Positions 51,109-59,424 of a DNA stretch of 64,000 nucleotides are shown piece after piece (the stretch's first letter is position 1; every line of letters starts with the position of its first letter). The DNA comes from Shimia sp. R10_1. GTDB taxonomy: Bacteria > Pseudomonadota > Alphaproteobacteria > Rhodobacterales > Rhodobacteraceae. Below the pieces are notes generated by a model that was not told the origin of the DNA, did not search any database, and worked only from the letters and a program-made list of their open reading frames with translations. The stretch covers positions 62,001 to 126,000 of the forward strand of contig NZ_JAGHQX010000001.1 in NCBI RefSeq assembly GCF_017744095.1, read 5' to 3'. A program made the translations under genes and the position numbers.

Positions 51109-51418
51109 GTGCTCTCCATTCATTTTACAGGCGCATTTCAAAGAGCGGGGCATCTTAGCCTTTCGCACCCCACCCACGAGAGACTGCGCGGTTCAAGCTT
51201 TTGCGAAAGGATGGCGCTGTATAGCCGAATTCACCACGGAAGCAAGGGGTGAAAATCTGCGTTTGGCCAAGATTTATTGACCGCGCGCAGGGCGCTGCCG
51301 AAAGCACAGGGTTTTCGTCAATCCGCCCCATTCTCGCCTGAATTCACGTTGAAGTTTAGCGCAATGGCGGGACAACCGCAAAACCTGCAGCCCCAGCGGC
51401 GCATAGGAGACCGGGACA
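51109..51418. other. Divergent intergenic region before the ribosomal operon
   Basis: 310 bases between rpsF (minus) and a hypothetical gene (plus). It must hold the rpsF promoter. No gene or clear structure is seen. Confidence 0.5.
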
Positions 51419-51913
51419 ATGATGGCGATGACGCAAATCGCAAATGAGGCACGCTCTCGCGTGGCGATGGTGGAGGGCAAGCGCCCATCGCTTTCTGTAA
51501 GAGCCTTTGCGGGGGTTTTTGGGTGTGCCTTCATCTGGGCGGGTATCGGTATTTGGTTGGTGCCCGGGCTCGATCTGACCGCAATGATTTTGCTTTCCAA
51601 AATGGGGCTCTCGTTGCTTTTGGTGACGGCTGGGGTCGGTTTGACACAGATCGCGACACAAAAACCACGGCAGGAAATGCACTTTGATCAGCGCAATCGC
51701 CAGCTGCTGGTTTTTGAGGGGCTGCCACGCGCGCGTCAGCATGTTGTGCGGTCAATCAACTATGAAGATATCGGTCGTGTGGATGTGAGTGACACCCGGT
51801 TGACTGTTCTTGACGCGGTCGGTTCTGAGATTGTGGCGTTGCCTTTGGATGGTCAGCACGCACGGTTGGATGTGATCGCTCAGTTGCGTGGGCACACGAC
51901 TCTGCCGCTTTAG
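51419..51913 (+). CDS. Hypothetical membrane protein
   Basis: A 164-residue protein with two hydrophobic segments (AFAGVFGCAFIWAGIGIWLV and AMILLSKMGLSLLLVTAGVG) and a C-terminal soluble part of about 85 residues (FDQRNRQLLVFEGLPRARQH, then a small beta-rich tail). The two-helix hairpin plus cytosolic beta domain is PH-domain-like, but I do not recognise a family. GGAGA lies 8 bases before ATG 51419. It stands alone. Confidence 0.6.
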   Translation: MMAMTQIANEARSRVAMVEGKRPSLSVRAFAGVFGCAFIWAGIGIWLVPGLDLTAMILLSKMGLSLLLVTAGVGLTQIATQKPRQEMHFDQRNRQLLVFEGLPRARQHVVRSINYEDIGRVDVSDTRLTVLDAVGSEIVALPLDGQHARLDVIAQLRGHTTLPL

Positions 51914-52106
51914 GCTGAAAATCGCCGAGATCGCAAAGGTCTTATTTTATTGGGAATGGCTGCCGTTCGGGCGGCCATAGGTGTTTGTGCTCACAGAAAT
52001 GTTCACAAAAGCACAGTGGTTGTGGGTTTACGTAGAATTGCGATTGGGGGATGTCTCAGCACATTGCTAGTATCACATCGTTATTGATCCTTTTTGGAGA
52101 GACCCC

Positions 52107-52688
52107 ATGAAACGCACCCTTTTTGCTGCTGGCCTTGCATTGGCTGCTGTCACCGCAACCTCCGCTGTTGCTGCTCCTGAGAAATATGTTCTGGACGCGT
52201 CCCACAGCCAGATCCTGTTCTCCTATAATCACCTTGGCTACTCCACCACCTGGGGCATGTTCTCTGGCTTTGAGGGCGAGATCATGTTTGACCAAGAAGA
52301 CCCAGCGGCGAGCTCGGTGACTGTTACCATGCCTGTGAAATCGATGTTCACCGGCTGGGAAAAGCGCGATGCGCACTTCATGAGCGGCGATTTTTTTGAC
52401 GCAGCGGATGATGAGCTGGTGAGCTTCTCCTCTACTGGTATTGAAGTGACAGGCGACAACACAGCGCTGATCACTGGCGATCTGACCCTGAACGGTGTCA
52501 CCAAGTCTGTTGTGTTGGACGCGCAGCTGAACGCAGCCAGCGAACACCCAATGGCGAAAAAGCCATGGGCGGGTTTCAACGCGACCACCACGCTGAAGCG
52601 CACCGATTATGATGTCGGCAACTTCGCGCCATTCGTCAGCGACGAAGTGGAAGTGCAGATCTCTGTTGAGGCGATGAAAGCGGAGTAA
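52107..52688 (+). CDS. YceI family periplasmic protein
   Basis: A 193-residue secreted protein with a signal peptide (MKRTLFAAGLALAAVTATSA). The YceI lipocalin-like barrel is clear: EKYVLDASHSQILFSYNHLG at the start, DAHFMSGDFFDAADDELVSF in the middle and FNATTTLKRTDYDVGNF near the end. YceI proteins bind polyisoprenoids and are tied to respiratory or lipid functions. A strong terminator follows. The next gene, on the other strand, carries a second YceI domain. Confidence 0.93.
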   Translation: MKRTLFAAGLALAAVTATSAVAAPEKYVLDASHSQILFSYNHLGYSTTWGMFSGFEGEIMFDQEDPAASSVTVTMPVKSMFTGWEKRDAHFMSGDFFDAADDELVSFSSTGIEVTGDNTALITGDLTLNGVTKSVVLDAQLNAASEHPMAKKPWAGFNATTTLKRTDYDVGNFAPFVSDEVEVQISVEAMKAE

Positions 52689-52734
52689 GCGTGAGGCCCA
52701 AATATGAGGGCCTAAAACCAATCACTCACGGAAG

Positions 52735-52760
52735 GGTCGCCCATTGGGCGGCCTTTTTTA
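52735..52760 (+). terminator. Rho-independent terminator of the YceI gene
   Basis: An 8 bp stem (52735-52742 with 52746-52753, one G-U pair, loop att) followed by six T, 46 bases after the stop. Confidence 0.9.
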
Positions 52761-52884
52761 TTTTGTTGATGGTGCTGTGCTGCCAACGCTGCGCTTGCCT
52801 CGCGGCTGTGCTGAAAATAAAACGCAGGGTGTAGGCAAGCAAAGAGCCGCCCCTGAACGGAGCGGCTGAGATAGTTTCAGGGGG

Positions 52885-54087
52885 TTACTCGCCCCGCGTG
52901 GCGGTGAGATTGACACGGACGGCGACGCCAAAACCCAATGAGCTTTCATCTGTCATCGTGTCGCCCACGTTGAAGCTGCGGCGGTCGAGCTCCAGTGCGC
53001 CGGTCATTTCGGCGCTGTCGCCTTCCAGCGTCAGCGCAAAGGGCAGGGAGGTTGCCACTTCGTTGCCGTTGAGCGCCAGTGTGCCTTCGGCGATGTAGCC
53101 GGTTTCGGCGGCCAGCAGATCGGCGGTGAATGTGGCGGTTGGGTTGGCGCTGGCGTTCAGGTAGTCCGCCCCGAGGGCCTGATCGGTGACCGACCCAAGG
53201 GTGAGCGAGCCGATGGCGATGGTCACAGTCACGGTGCCATGTTTGCCATCCGTTGCGGTGTCATCAAAGGCGATCTCTGCGGTCCAATCGGCAAATTCGC
53301 CTGACACTTCGCTGCCAAATTGTTGCACCGCGATCCCCAAAGTGCCCGATTGCACCTGCCATTCAGAGCTGACCTCTGCCAGTTCGGCCACAGGCTCTGC
53401 GGCATGACTGGGGGCAAAAATTCCCGAAAACGCGCCAATATAGAGCGCAGCAGCCCAGACGGTCACGGCGCCCAAGAAGGGCAGGGCGTGGCCGGGTTGT
53501 TTGGCTGGCGCTTCTGGCAGGTCGGGGCGACCTGGCAACATGCGCTGCAGGGTTTTGTCTTTGTCCACAATCGCGTGTTTCAGGGCGCCGCCTATGTGGG
53601 CGAGCAGGGTGAGCACCAGCAAAAGCATGAAGAGGTAGTGCAACGTGCCGAGGGTTTCCGCGAGCGTGGGGTCTTTGGGAACAAAGAAAAGCGACTGCCC
53701 AAAGGGCCACCAGATCGGGGCAAAGCCCGTGGTGGCGGCGTGGTGCATCCATCCTGTGAGGGGGACGAGCACCATTGCACCATAAAGTACCCAATGAGCG
53801 GTTTCTGCCGCGAGCGCCTCTAGACGGTGGTCGCCATTGAGCAATTTGGGACGCGGCTGGGTGAAAGCCCAGAGAATGCGCAGCACCGCGACCAGAAAGG
53901 CGGTGAGGCCAATGGTTTTGTGCAGGGAAAACAGCGTCGCCTTGAAGGCAAGCTGGGCGCTGTCCTCATAGGGGGCGCGGTAGGCCACAAAGCCCAGTAT
54001 GAGTGCTGTGAGAATCAGAAGGGCGGTCAGCCAGTGAAATGTCTTGGCGACGCTGCCATAGCGGGTGGCGGTGTTGGAGCGCGACAT
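52885..54087 (-). CDS. Cytochrome b561 fused to a YceI domain
   Basis: A 400-residue fusion. Residues 1-180 are a cytochrome b561 with four membrane helices and His ligand candidates (TFHWLTALLILTA, then SLHKTIGLTAF, GWMHHAAT and LLAHIGGALKHAIV). Residues about 225-400 form a periplasmic YceI barrel (SGTLGIAVQQFGSEVSG, DYLNASANPTATFTADLL and DRRSFNVGDTM). Together they suggest electron transfer between the quinone pool and a bound lipid-like cofactor. It converges on the separate YceI gene. RBS AGAGG precedes ATG 54087. Confidence 0.9.
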   Translation of the reverse strand: MSRSNTATRYGSVAKTFHWLTALLILTALILGFVAYRAPYEDSAQLAFKATLFSLHKTIGLTAFLVAVLRILWAFTQPRPKLLNGDHRLEALAAETAHWVLYGAMVLVPLTGWMHHAATTGFAPIWWPFGQSLFFVPKDPTLAETLGTLHYLFMLLLVLTLLAHIGGALKHAIVDKDKTLQRMLPGRPDLPEAPAKQPGHALPFLGAVTVWAAALYIGAFSGIFAPSHAAEPVAELAEVSSEWQVQSGTLGIAVQQFGSEVSGEFADWTAEIAFDDTATDGKHGTVTVTIAIGSLTLGSVTDQALGADYLNASANPTATFTADLLAAETGYIAEGTLALNGNEVATSLPFALTLEGDSAEMTGALELDRRSFNVGDTMTDESSLGFGVAVRVNLTATRGE

Positions 54088-54281
54088 AAATAACCTCTTG
54101 TGTGTCTTGCCCTTAGAGTGACCTGTGCCTTGCTTGTAGGCAACCGGCGCTCATGCACATGTGAGGTGCGGTGGTGCGCATGGGCGGCGGCGGAGGCTGC
54201 AGATGTGTCTAAAGTCCTAATGACGTTGCGTCGTCGCGCCCTGCGGGGTATGCCGGTTCAAAGACTGCAAGGAGAGCCATA

Positions 54282-55220
54282 ATGAGCCGTGCATTTGTAT
54301 TTCCGGGCCAAGGGGCCCAGACCATTGGGATGGGCAAGGCGCTGGCCGATGCCTATCCCGAGGCGCAAGCCATTTTCAACGAGGTGGATGAAGCGCTTGG
54401 CGAGAACCTGAGCAAGCTCATCTGGGAAGGCGATCAGGAAACCCTGACGCTGACACAGAACGCGCAGCCTGCGTTGATGGCCACTTCGTTGGCCGCAATG
54501 AAAGCGCTGGATGTCGAAGGTGTCACGGTTCTGCGTGCGTCCTGTGTGGCGGGTCACAGCCTTGGGGAATACTCGGCTCTGGCCGCGGCGGGCGCAATCA
54601 GCGTTGGTGATACCGCGCGTTTGCTGCGCACACGCGGCGAAGCGATGCAGGCGGCTGTGCCTGTTGGGGAAGGCGCGATGGCGGCGATCCTGGGTCTGGA
54701 CTTTGCAGCGGTGCAGGAGGTGGCTGAGGCCGCGGCACAAGGCGAAGTCTGTCAGGCTGCCAATGACAATGATCCGACGCAGGTGGTTGTGTCCGGTTCC
54801 AAGGCGGCGGTCGAACGCGCTGCTGAGATTGCCAAGGAAAAGGGCGCACGTCGCGCGGTGATGCTGCCGGTGAGTGCGCCTTTCCATTGTGCCTTGATGC
54901 AGCCTGCTGCGGATGTGATGGCGGAAGCGCTGGCAAATGTAGAGATCAAAGCGCCGAAGGTGCCGGTGATCGCCAACGTGCGCGCTGCGGCTGTGACGGA
55001 CCCGGATGAGATCCGCAAGTTGCTGGTCGAGCAGGTCACTGGATCCGTGCGGTGGCGCGAATCGGTGGTAGCCATGACCGCAAGCGGTGTGACCGAGTTC
55101 TGGGAAATTGGCGCTGGCAAAGCGCTGTCCGGGATGATCCGCAAGATCGACCGCGCCAATGGTGTGCGGGCTGTGGGCACACCTGAGGATGTGCGCGCAG
55201 CTGTGGAAAGCCTCGCGTGA
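54282..55220 (+). CDS. fabD: Malonyl-CoA:ACP transacylase
   Basis: A 312-residue enzyme that loads malonyl units on ACP. The nucleophile is Ser in AGHSLGEYSALAAAG, with the oxidising FPGQGAQTIGMGKALADAY N-terminus, and the catalytic His in VSAPFHCALM. RBS AAGGAGAG precedes ATG 54282. It starts the fatty acid synthesis cluster; its stop overlaps the GTG of the next gene. Confidence 0.97.
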   Translation: MSRAFVFPGQGAQTIGMGKALADAYPEAQAIFNEVDEALGENLSKLIWEGDQETLTLTQNAQPALMATSLAAMKALDVEGVTVLRASCVAGHSLGEYSALAAAGAISVGDTARLLRTRGEAMQAAVPVGEGAMAAILGLDFAAVQEVAEAAAQGEVCQAANDNDPTQVVVSGSKAAVERAAEIAKEKGARRAVMLPVSAPFHCALMQPAADVMAEALANVEIKAPKVPVIANVRAAAVTDPDEIRKLLVEQVTGSVRWRESVVAMTASGVTEFWEIGAGKALSGMIRKIDRANGVRAVGTPEDVRAAVESLA

Positions 55221-55819
55221 GACGGCGATTTCTGGCCGGGGTGGCAACGCTTGGCGTTGCCTTTGTGGCGGGCTGCACCGGTTTGCAGGTCGCCTACCTC
55301 AATTCCTATGACAGCATTTCGTTTGAGCCTTCTGGCACGGATCTGATGGTTTCGGGGACGCTAAACCAGTACAGCCTGTCTTCGTTTGAGGCGGCGATGG
55401 CGGCGCACCCTGACACCAAGCGGCTGGTGCTGTTAGAGGTGCCGGGATCGGTGGATGATGAGACCAATCTCAAACTCGGCAACCGCGTGCGGGATTTGGG
55501 TCTGAACACCCATCTGACGGCAAAGAGTGAAGTGCACTCTGGGGGTACGGATCTGTTCCTTGCGGGCGTTGCGCGCAGCATGGAAGAGGGCGCCATTATC
55601 GGTGTGCATAGCTGGGCAGAAGGCAACCGCGCTGGGGCAGATTTCCCGAAAGATGACCCTGTGCACACAGCGTATGTGCGCTATACCGAGCGCATGTTGG
55701 GGAGTGCGGACTTTTACTGGTTCACGCTTGAGGCGGCGCCAGTGGAAGACACTTATATCATGACACCGGCAGATATTGCCGAATACGGGCTGTTGACCAA
55801 GCCTGTGGTGAAAAACTGA
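55217..55819 (+). CDS. ClpP/crotonase-like lipoprotein inserted in the fab cluster
   Basis: A 200-residue protein with a GTG start and a lipobox (VAGC, after RRRFLAGVATLGVA). The body resembles periplasmic COG3904-type proteins with a ClpP/crotonase-like core: a Ser in KSEVHSGGTDLFLAG, then EEGAIIGVHSWAEG. The conserved ClpP His/Asp positions cannot be placed with confidence. It sits between fabD and fabG with a 4-base overlap to fabD and 13 bp to fabG, so it is almost surely co-expressed, but a role in fatty acid synthesis is not evident since it is exported. Confidence 0.72.
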   Translation: MRRRFLAGVATLGVAFVAGCTGLQVAYLNSYDSISFEPSGTDLMVSGTLNQYSLSSFEAAMAAHPDTKRLVLLEVPGSVDDETNLKLGNRVRDLGLNTHLTAKSEVHSGGTDLFLAGVARSMEEGAIIGVHSWAEGNRAGADFPKDDPVHTAYVRYTERMLGSADFYWFTLEAAPVEDTYIMTPADIAEYGLLTKPVVKN

Positions 55820-55832
55820 GAGAGACAGAAGT

Positions 55833-56570
55833 ATGTTTGATCTGACTGGAAAAACCGCTCTGGTGACGGGGGCCTCTGGTGGCATTGGTGGCGCGATTGC
55901 CAAAGCACTGCATGAAGCGGGCGCGACAGTGGGCCTGTCTGGCACCCGTGTGGATCCGCTTGAGGCATTGGCGGCTGAGCTGGGAGAACGTGCGCATGTG
56001 CTGCCGTGCAACCTGAGTGATGCAGAGGCGGTGGATGCCCTGCCAAAACAGGCGATCGAAGCCATGGGCAGCGTTGATATTCTGGTGAACAATGCCGGCA
56101 TCACCCGTGACCAGATCTTCATGCGGATGTCGGATGAAGAGTGGCAGAGCGTGATTGATGTGAACCTGACCGGCGCAATGCGGCTGTGCCGTGGCGTGAT
56201 GCGTCCGATGATGAAAGCGCGTTGGGGCCGGATCATCAACATCAGCTCGATTGTGGGGGCCACTGGTAACCCGGGACAGGCGAACTATGCGGCCTCCAAG
56301 GCGGGGTTGGTTGGTCTGACCAAATCCATCGCTTATGAAGTGGCGAGTCGTGGAATCACGGCGAACGCGGTTGCACCGGGTTTCATTGGCACGGCCATGA
56401 CTGAAAAGCTCAACGATGAGCAGAAAGACAAAATCAACGCGCAGATCCCGGCGGCCCGGATGGGGACATCTGAAGAAATCGCAGCGGCAGTGCTGTATTT
56501 GGCAAGCCCGGAAGCAGGTTATGTGACCGGTACCACCTTGCATGTGAACGGTGGCATGGCCATGTTGTGA
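55833..56570 (+). CDS. fabG: 3-oxoacyl-ACP reductase
   Basis: A 245-residue SDR enzyme that reduces 3-oxoacyl-ACP with NADPH. The cofactor motif is TGASGGIGG, the catalytic residues are Ser in NISSIVG and Tyr-Lys in YAASKAG, and NNAGITRD is the SDR stabilising motif. RBS AGAGAGA precedes ATG 55833. It is followed by a 236 bp gap and acpP. Confidence 0.97.
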   Translation: MFDLTGKTALVTGASGGIGGAIAKALHEAGATVGLSGTRVDPLEALAAELGERAHVLPCNLSDAEAVDALPKQAIEAMGSVDILVNNAGITRDQIFMRMSDEEWQSVIDVNLTGAMRLCRGVMRPMMKARWGRIINISSIVGATGNPGQANYAASKAGLVGLTKSIAYEVASRGITANAVAPGFIGTAMTEKLNDEQKDKINAQIPAARMGTSEEIAAAVLYLASPEAGYVTGTTLHVNGGMAML

Positions 56571-56806
56571 TCGCGCGCGGCCTGTGTTAGCGGGCCGCAG
56601 CTGTCGCTGGGGAAAGCGTTTGCGTTGCGAAACGGATGTGCTATAGGCGGCGAGTATTTTCCGGGTGCCACCAAATTTTCGGGGGCGGACGGAGACCTTC
56701 CGGGACCACCGGACCAGAACCGTCCCGGTTGGGGCACAAATCAGACCCATCCAAAGTGGTGGGAATTCAAACGGGCCAACATGCCCAACACGAATGAGGA
56801 ATTGAC
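56571..56806. other. Leader region of acpP
   Basis: 236 bases between fabG and acpP. A TTGCGA near 56620 and TATAGG near 56642 could form an acpP promoter. The rest is GC-rich 5' leader with several short inverted repeats and no gene. Confidence 0.45.
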
Positions 56807-57040
56807 ATGAGCGACGTCGCAGACCGCGTGAAAAAGATCGTTGTAGAGCACCTGGGTGTGGAAGAGGACAAAGTTGTTGAAGCAGCGTCCTTCATCGACG
56901 ATCTGGGCGCAGACAGCCTCGACACCGTGGAACTGGTGATGGCTTTTGAAGAAGAGTTCGGCATCGAGATCCCGGACGACGCAGCCGAAACCATCCAGAC
57001 CTTCGGCGACGCGGTCAAATTCATCTCCGAAGCTTCCTAA
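56807..57040 (+). CDS. acpP: Acyl carrier protein
   Basis: A 77-residue acidic protein with the phosphopantetheine site [20 protein letters not shown] (Ser in ADSLDT). It carries growing acyl chains for fatty acid synthesis. A GAGGAA ribosome-binding site precedes ATG 56807. It has its own terminator and a long leader, so it is probably also transcribed separately at high level. Confidence 0.98.
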   Translation: MSDVADRVKKIVVEHLGVEEDKVVEAASFIDDLGADSLDTVELVMAFEEEFGIEIPDDAAETIQTFGDAVKFISEAS

Positions 57041-57062
57041 GCTCTCTGAGATAACTATCGTG

Positions 57063-57096
57063 AAACGGCGCTTCCCTCAGGGTGGCGCCGTTTTGT
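57063..57096 (+). terminator. Rho-independent terminator of acpP
   Basis: A perfect 9 bp stem (aaacggcgc 57063-57071, gcgccgttt 57085-57093) with a T-rich tail, 23 bases after the acpP stop. Confidence 0.85.
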
Positions 57097-57193
57097 TGTC
57101 GTGTCTGCAAGTTTGCGCGACGTTTTTTATGCTTTGCGGTGATCTTCGAGTGTTAAGCTGACTTTATAAAGTTTGCTGGAGGAGATTTCCGCA

Positions 57194-57937
57194 ATGATGA
57201 TTTATCCCACAATGGAACTTCTGGACGGTCGCTGTGTGACGTTGGACAAAGGCGATCTGGACAGCCCGCAGATCTGGCATGTGGACCCAGTGGAAACAGC
57301 CAAAGGGTTTGCCGCATCTGGCGCAGAATGGATGCATTTGACAGATTTCAACGCGGTTCAGGGAAGCGATCAAAACGCCGAGCTGGTTGAAGAGATTATC
57401 CGCGGCGCGGGGCTGCCGGTTCAATTGGGCGGCGGTATGCGCTCCCGTGAGCAGGTTGAGCACTGGATCGAGAAAGGCGCGGGGCGGATCGTGCTTGGCA
57501 CGTTAGCAGCCTATGATCCCAACACGGCGATTGAGCTGGCGCATGCCTATCCGGATCAGATCGTTCTGGCGGTAGATGTCTGGCAGGGGCAGGTGATGAC
57601 CGAAGGCTGGCGCAAGGCGGGGGCCTTTGACCCGATTGCCTATGTGAATGCCTTCTCAGAGGCGCCGTTTGCCGGCATCGTTGTGACCGATATTGACAGT
57701 GATATGAGCGACGTTGAGGCACAGCTTGGTCTGATCTCAGGGGTCGCAGAGCAGAGTCGCTGGCCGGTGACCGCGAGCGGCGTGGTGCGTGGGGGCGACG
57801 ATATTGCGCGTCTGAAATATGATCCGAACATTCAGGGAGTTCTGATTGGGCGCGCGTTGTTCCGCAAGTCGCTGACTGTGGAAGAGGCCCTGGACGTGGC
57901 CAAGCCGGAACCAGAGGCCGTGGCGGAGTTCCTGTAA
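57194..57937 (+). CDS. HisA-like TIM-barrel protein with altered catalytic residue
   Basis: A 247-residue beta-alpha barrel of the HisA/HisF family. Phosphate-binding loops are retained (LGGGMRSREQ and VTASGVVRGGDDIARL, then VLIGRALFRKS). In HisA the first catalytic Asp lies in PAID; here the text is PTMELLDGRCV, so that position is Glu8, while the second acid (Asp128 in AVDVWQG) is kept. HisA isomerises ProFAR in histidine synthesis. Position between acpP and fabF, and the change, suggest a paralog with another job. The start at ATG 57194 has GGAGGAG 9 bases upstream, whereas the longer TTG start does not. Confidence 0.8.
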   Translation: MMIYPTMELLDGRCVTLDKGDLDSPQIWHVDPVETAKGFAASGAEWMHLTDFNAVQGSDQNAELVEEIIRGAGLPVQLGGGMRSREQVEHWIEKGAGRIVLGTLAAYDPNTAIELAHAYPDQIVLAVDVWQGQVMTEGWRKAGAFDPIAYVNAFSEAPFAGIVVTDIDSDMSDVEAQLGLISGVAEQSRWPVTASGVVRGGDDIARLKYDPNIQGVLIGRALFRKSLTVEEALDVAKPEPEAVAEFL

Positions 57938-58164
57938 CCTTCGTTTCTGTCTTTGAGCACTTTGCGTTTTCTCGGATTGCGCTGCCCGACCGCTTCCTTC
58001 CTTCTCTCTGTGGTCTCAAGAGCAGTGTAATTCGGCCCCTGGCGGCCGACGCAAAGTGCTTAATGGCGTGATATCAGCAAAAGCCAGCGCACGCGCTCTT
58101 GCACGCCAAGGGCAATCCAAGCTATTTGGATGGGCAAATTGCCAAAGGCTAGGAGAGCAATATA

Positions 58165-59424
58165 ATGCGTCGAGTAGTAGTCACCGGTCTCGGTTTGGTC
58201 ACTCCGTTGGCTTCCGGGGTGGAAGAAAGCTGGACCCGTATTCTGGACGGACAGTCTGGTGCAGGCACCATCACCCGTTTTGATCCTGAGCGTGTGACCA
58301 CCAAATACGCTTGCGAAGTGCCTTATGGCGACGGCAGCGATGGCACCTTCAATCCTGATGATTGGATGGCCCCAAAAGAGCGCCGTAAAGTAGATGACTT
58401 TATCCTTTATGGCCTTGCTGCGTCACAAATGGCGGTTGAGGATTCCGGCTGGAAGCCAGAAGACACGGAATCGCTTGAGCGGACAGGTGTGATGATCGGC
58501 TCCGGCATCGGTGGTTTGCAGTCGATTGAGCAGACCACGCTGCTGTTGAACGAAAAGGGCCCGCGTCGCGTGTCGCCGTTCTTCATTCCCGGCGCATTGA
58601 TCAACCTGATCTCTGGTCAGGTGAGCATCCAGTACGGTTTTAAAGGGCCCAACCACGCGGTTGTGACTGCCTGCTCTACCGGCGCACATGCGATTGGTGA
58701 TGCGGCCCGTCTGATTGCATCTGACGACGCAGATGTGATGGTCGCAGGTGGCGCGGAAGCGGCGATCTGCGAGATCGGCATTGCGGGCTTTAACGCTTGT
58801 AAGGCGCTGTCCACCAAATATACCGACGATCCCAAGAAAGCGTCGCGCCCCTATGATGCAGACCGTGATGGGTTCGTTATGGGCGAGGGTGCCGGCATCG
58901 TGGTGCTGGAAGAGTATGAGCACGCCAAAGCGCGCGGTGCGAAGATTTATGCCGAAGTGCTGGGCTATGGTCTGTCTGGTGACGCATACCACATCACTGC
59001 ACCTTCTGAGACCGGTGAAGGCGGCGAACGCTCCATGCGTGCGGCGCTGAAGAAAGCGGGTCTTGAGCCAAAAGATCTGGACTACATCAACGCGCATGGC
59101 ACCTCGACCATGGCCGACACCATCGAACTTGGCGCAGTTGAGCGCCTGATGGGCGAGCATGCGAGCAAAGTGACCATGTCTTCGACCAAGTCGATGACGG
59201 GCCACTTGCTGGGGGCTGCAGGTGCGATTGAGGCGATCTTCTCGATCCTTGCGATCCGCGATCAGGTGGCTCCGCCCACGATCAACTTGGACACGCAGGC
59301 CGTAGAAACCCCGGTTGACCTTGCGCCAAATGCAAAACGTGAGCGTGAGATCAATGTTGCGCTGTCCAACAGCTTTGGCTTTGGTGGCACGAACGCATCG
59401 GTGATCTTCGGAAAGGTTGACTAA
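58165..59424 (+). CDS. fabF: Beta-ketoacyl-ACP synthase II
   Basis: A 419-residue condensing enzyme that extends acyl-ACP. The catalytic Cys is in VVTACSTGAHAIGDA, and the two His are in NAHGTSTMADT and KSMTGHLLGAAGAIEA. The N-terminus MRRVVVTGLGLVTPLASG is typical. RBS AGGAGAG precedes ATG 58165. The stop overlaps mltG by 1 base. The 227 bp before it hold nothing recognisable. Confidence 0.97.
   Translation: MRRVVVTGLGLVTPLASGVEESWTRILDGQSGAGTITRFDPERVTTKYACEVPYGDGSDGTFNPDDWMAPKERRKVDDFILYGLAASQMAVEDSGWKPEDTESLERTGVMIGSGIGGLQSIEQTTLLLNEKGPRRVSPFFIPGALINLISGQVSIQYGFKGPNHAVVTACSTGAHAIGDAARLIASDDADVMVAGGAEAAICEIGIAGFNACKALSTKYTDDPKKASRPYDADRDGFVMGEGAGIVVLEEYEHAKARGAKIYAEVLGYGLSGDAYHITAPSETGEGGERSMRAALKKAGLEPKDLDYINAHGTSTMADTIELGAVERLMGEHASKVTMSSTKSMTGHLLGAAGAIEAIFSILAIRDQVAPPTINLDTQAVETPVDLAPNAKREREINVALSNSFGFGGTNASVIFGKVD

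Noticed and set aside
54258-55247. 329-codon open frame antisense to fabD
   Set aside because: It mirrors the fabD codons, has low-complexity Arg/His-rich protein and no RBS; fabD is certain.
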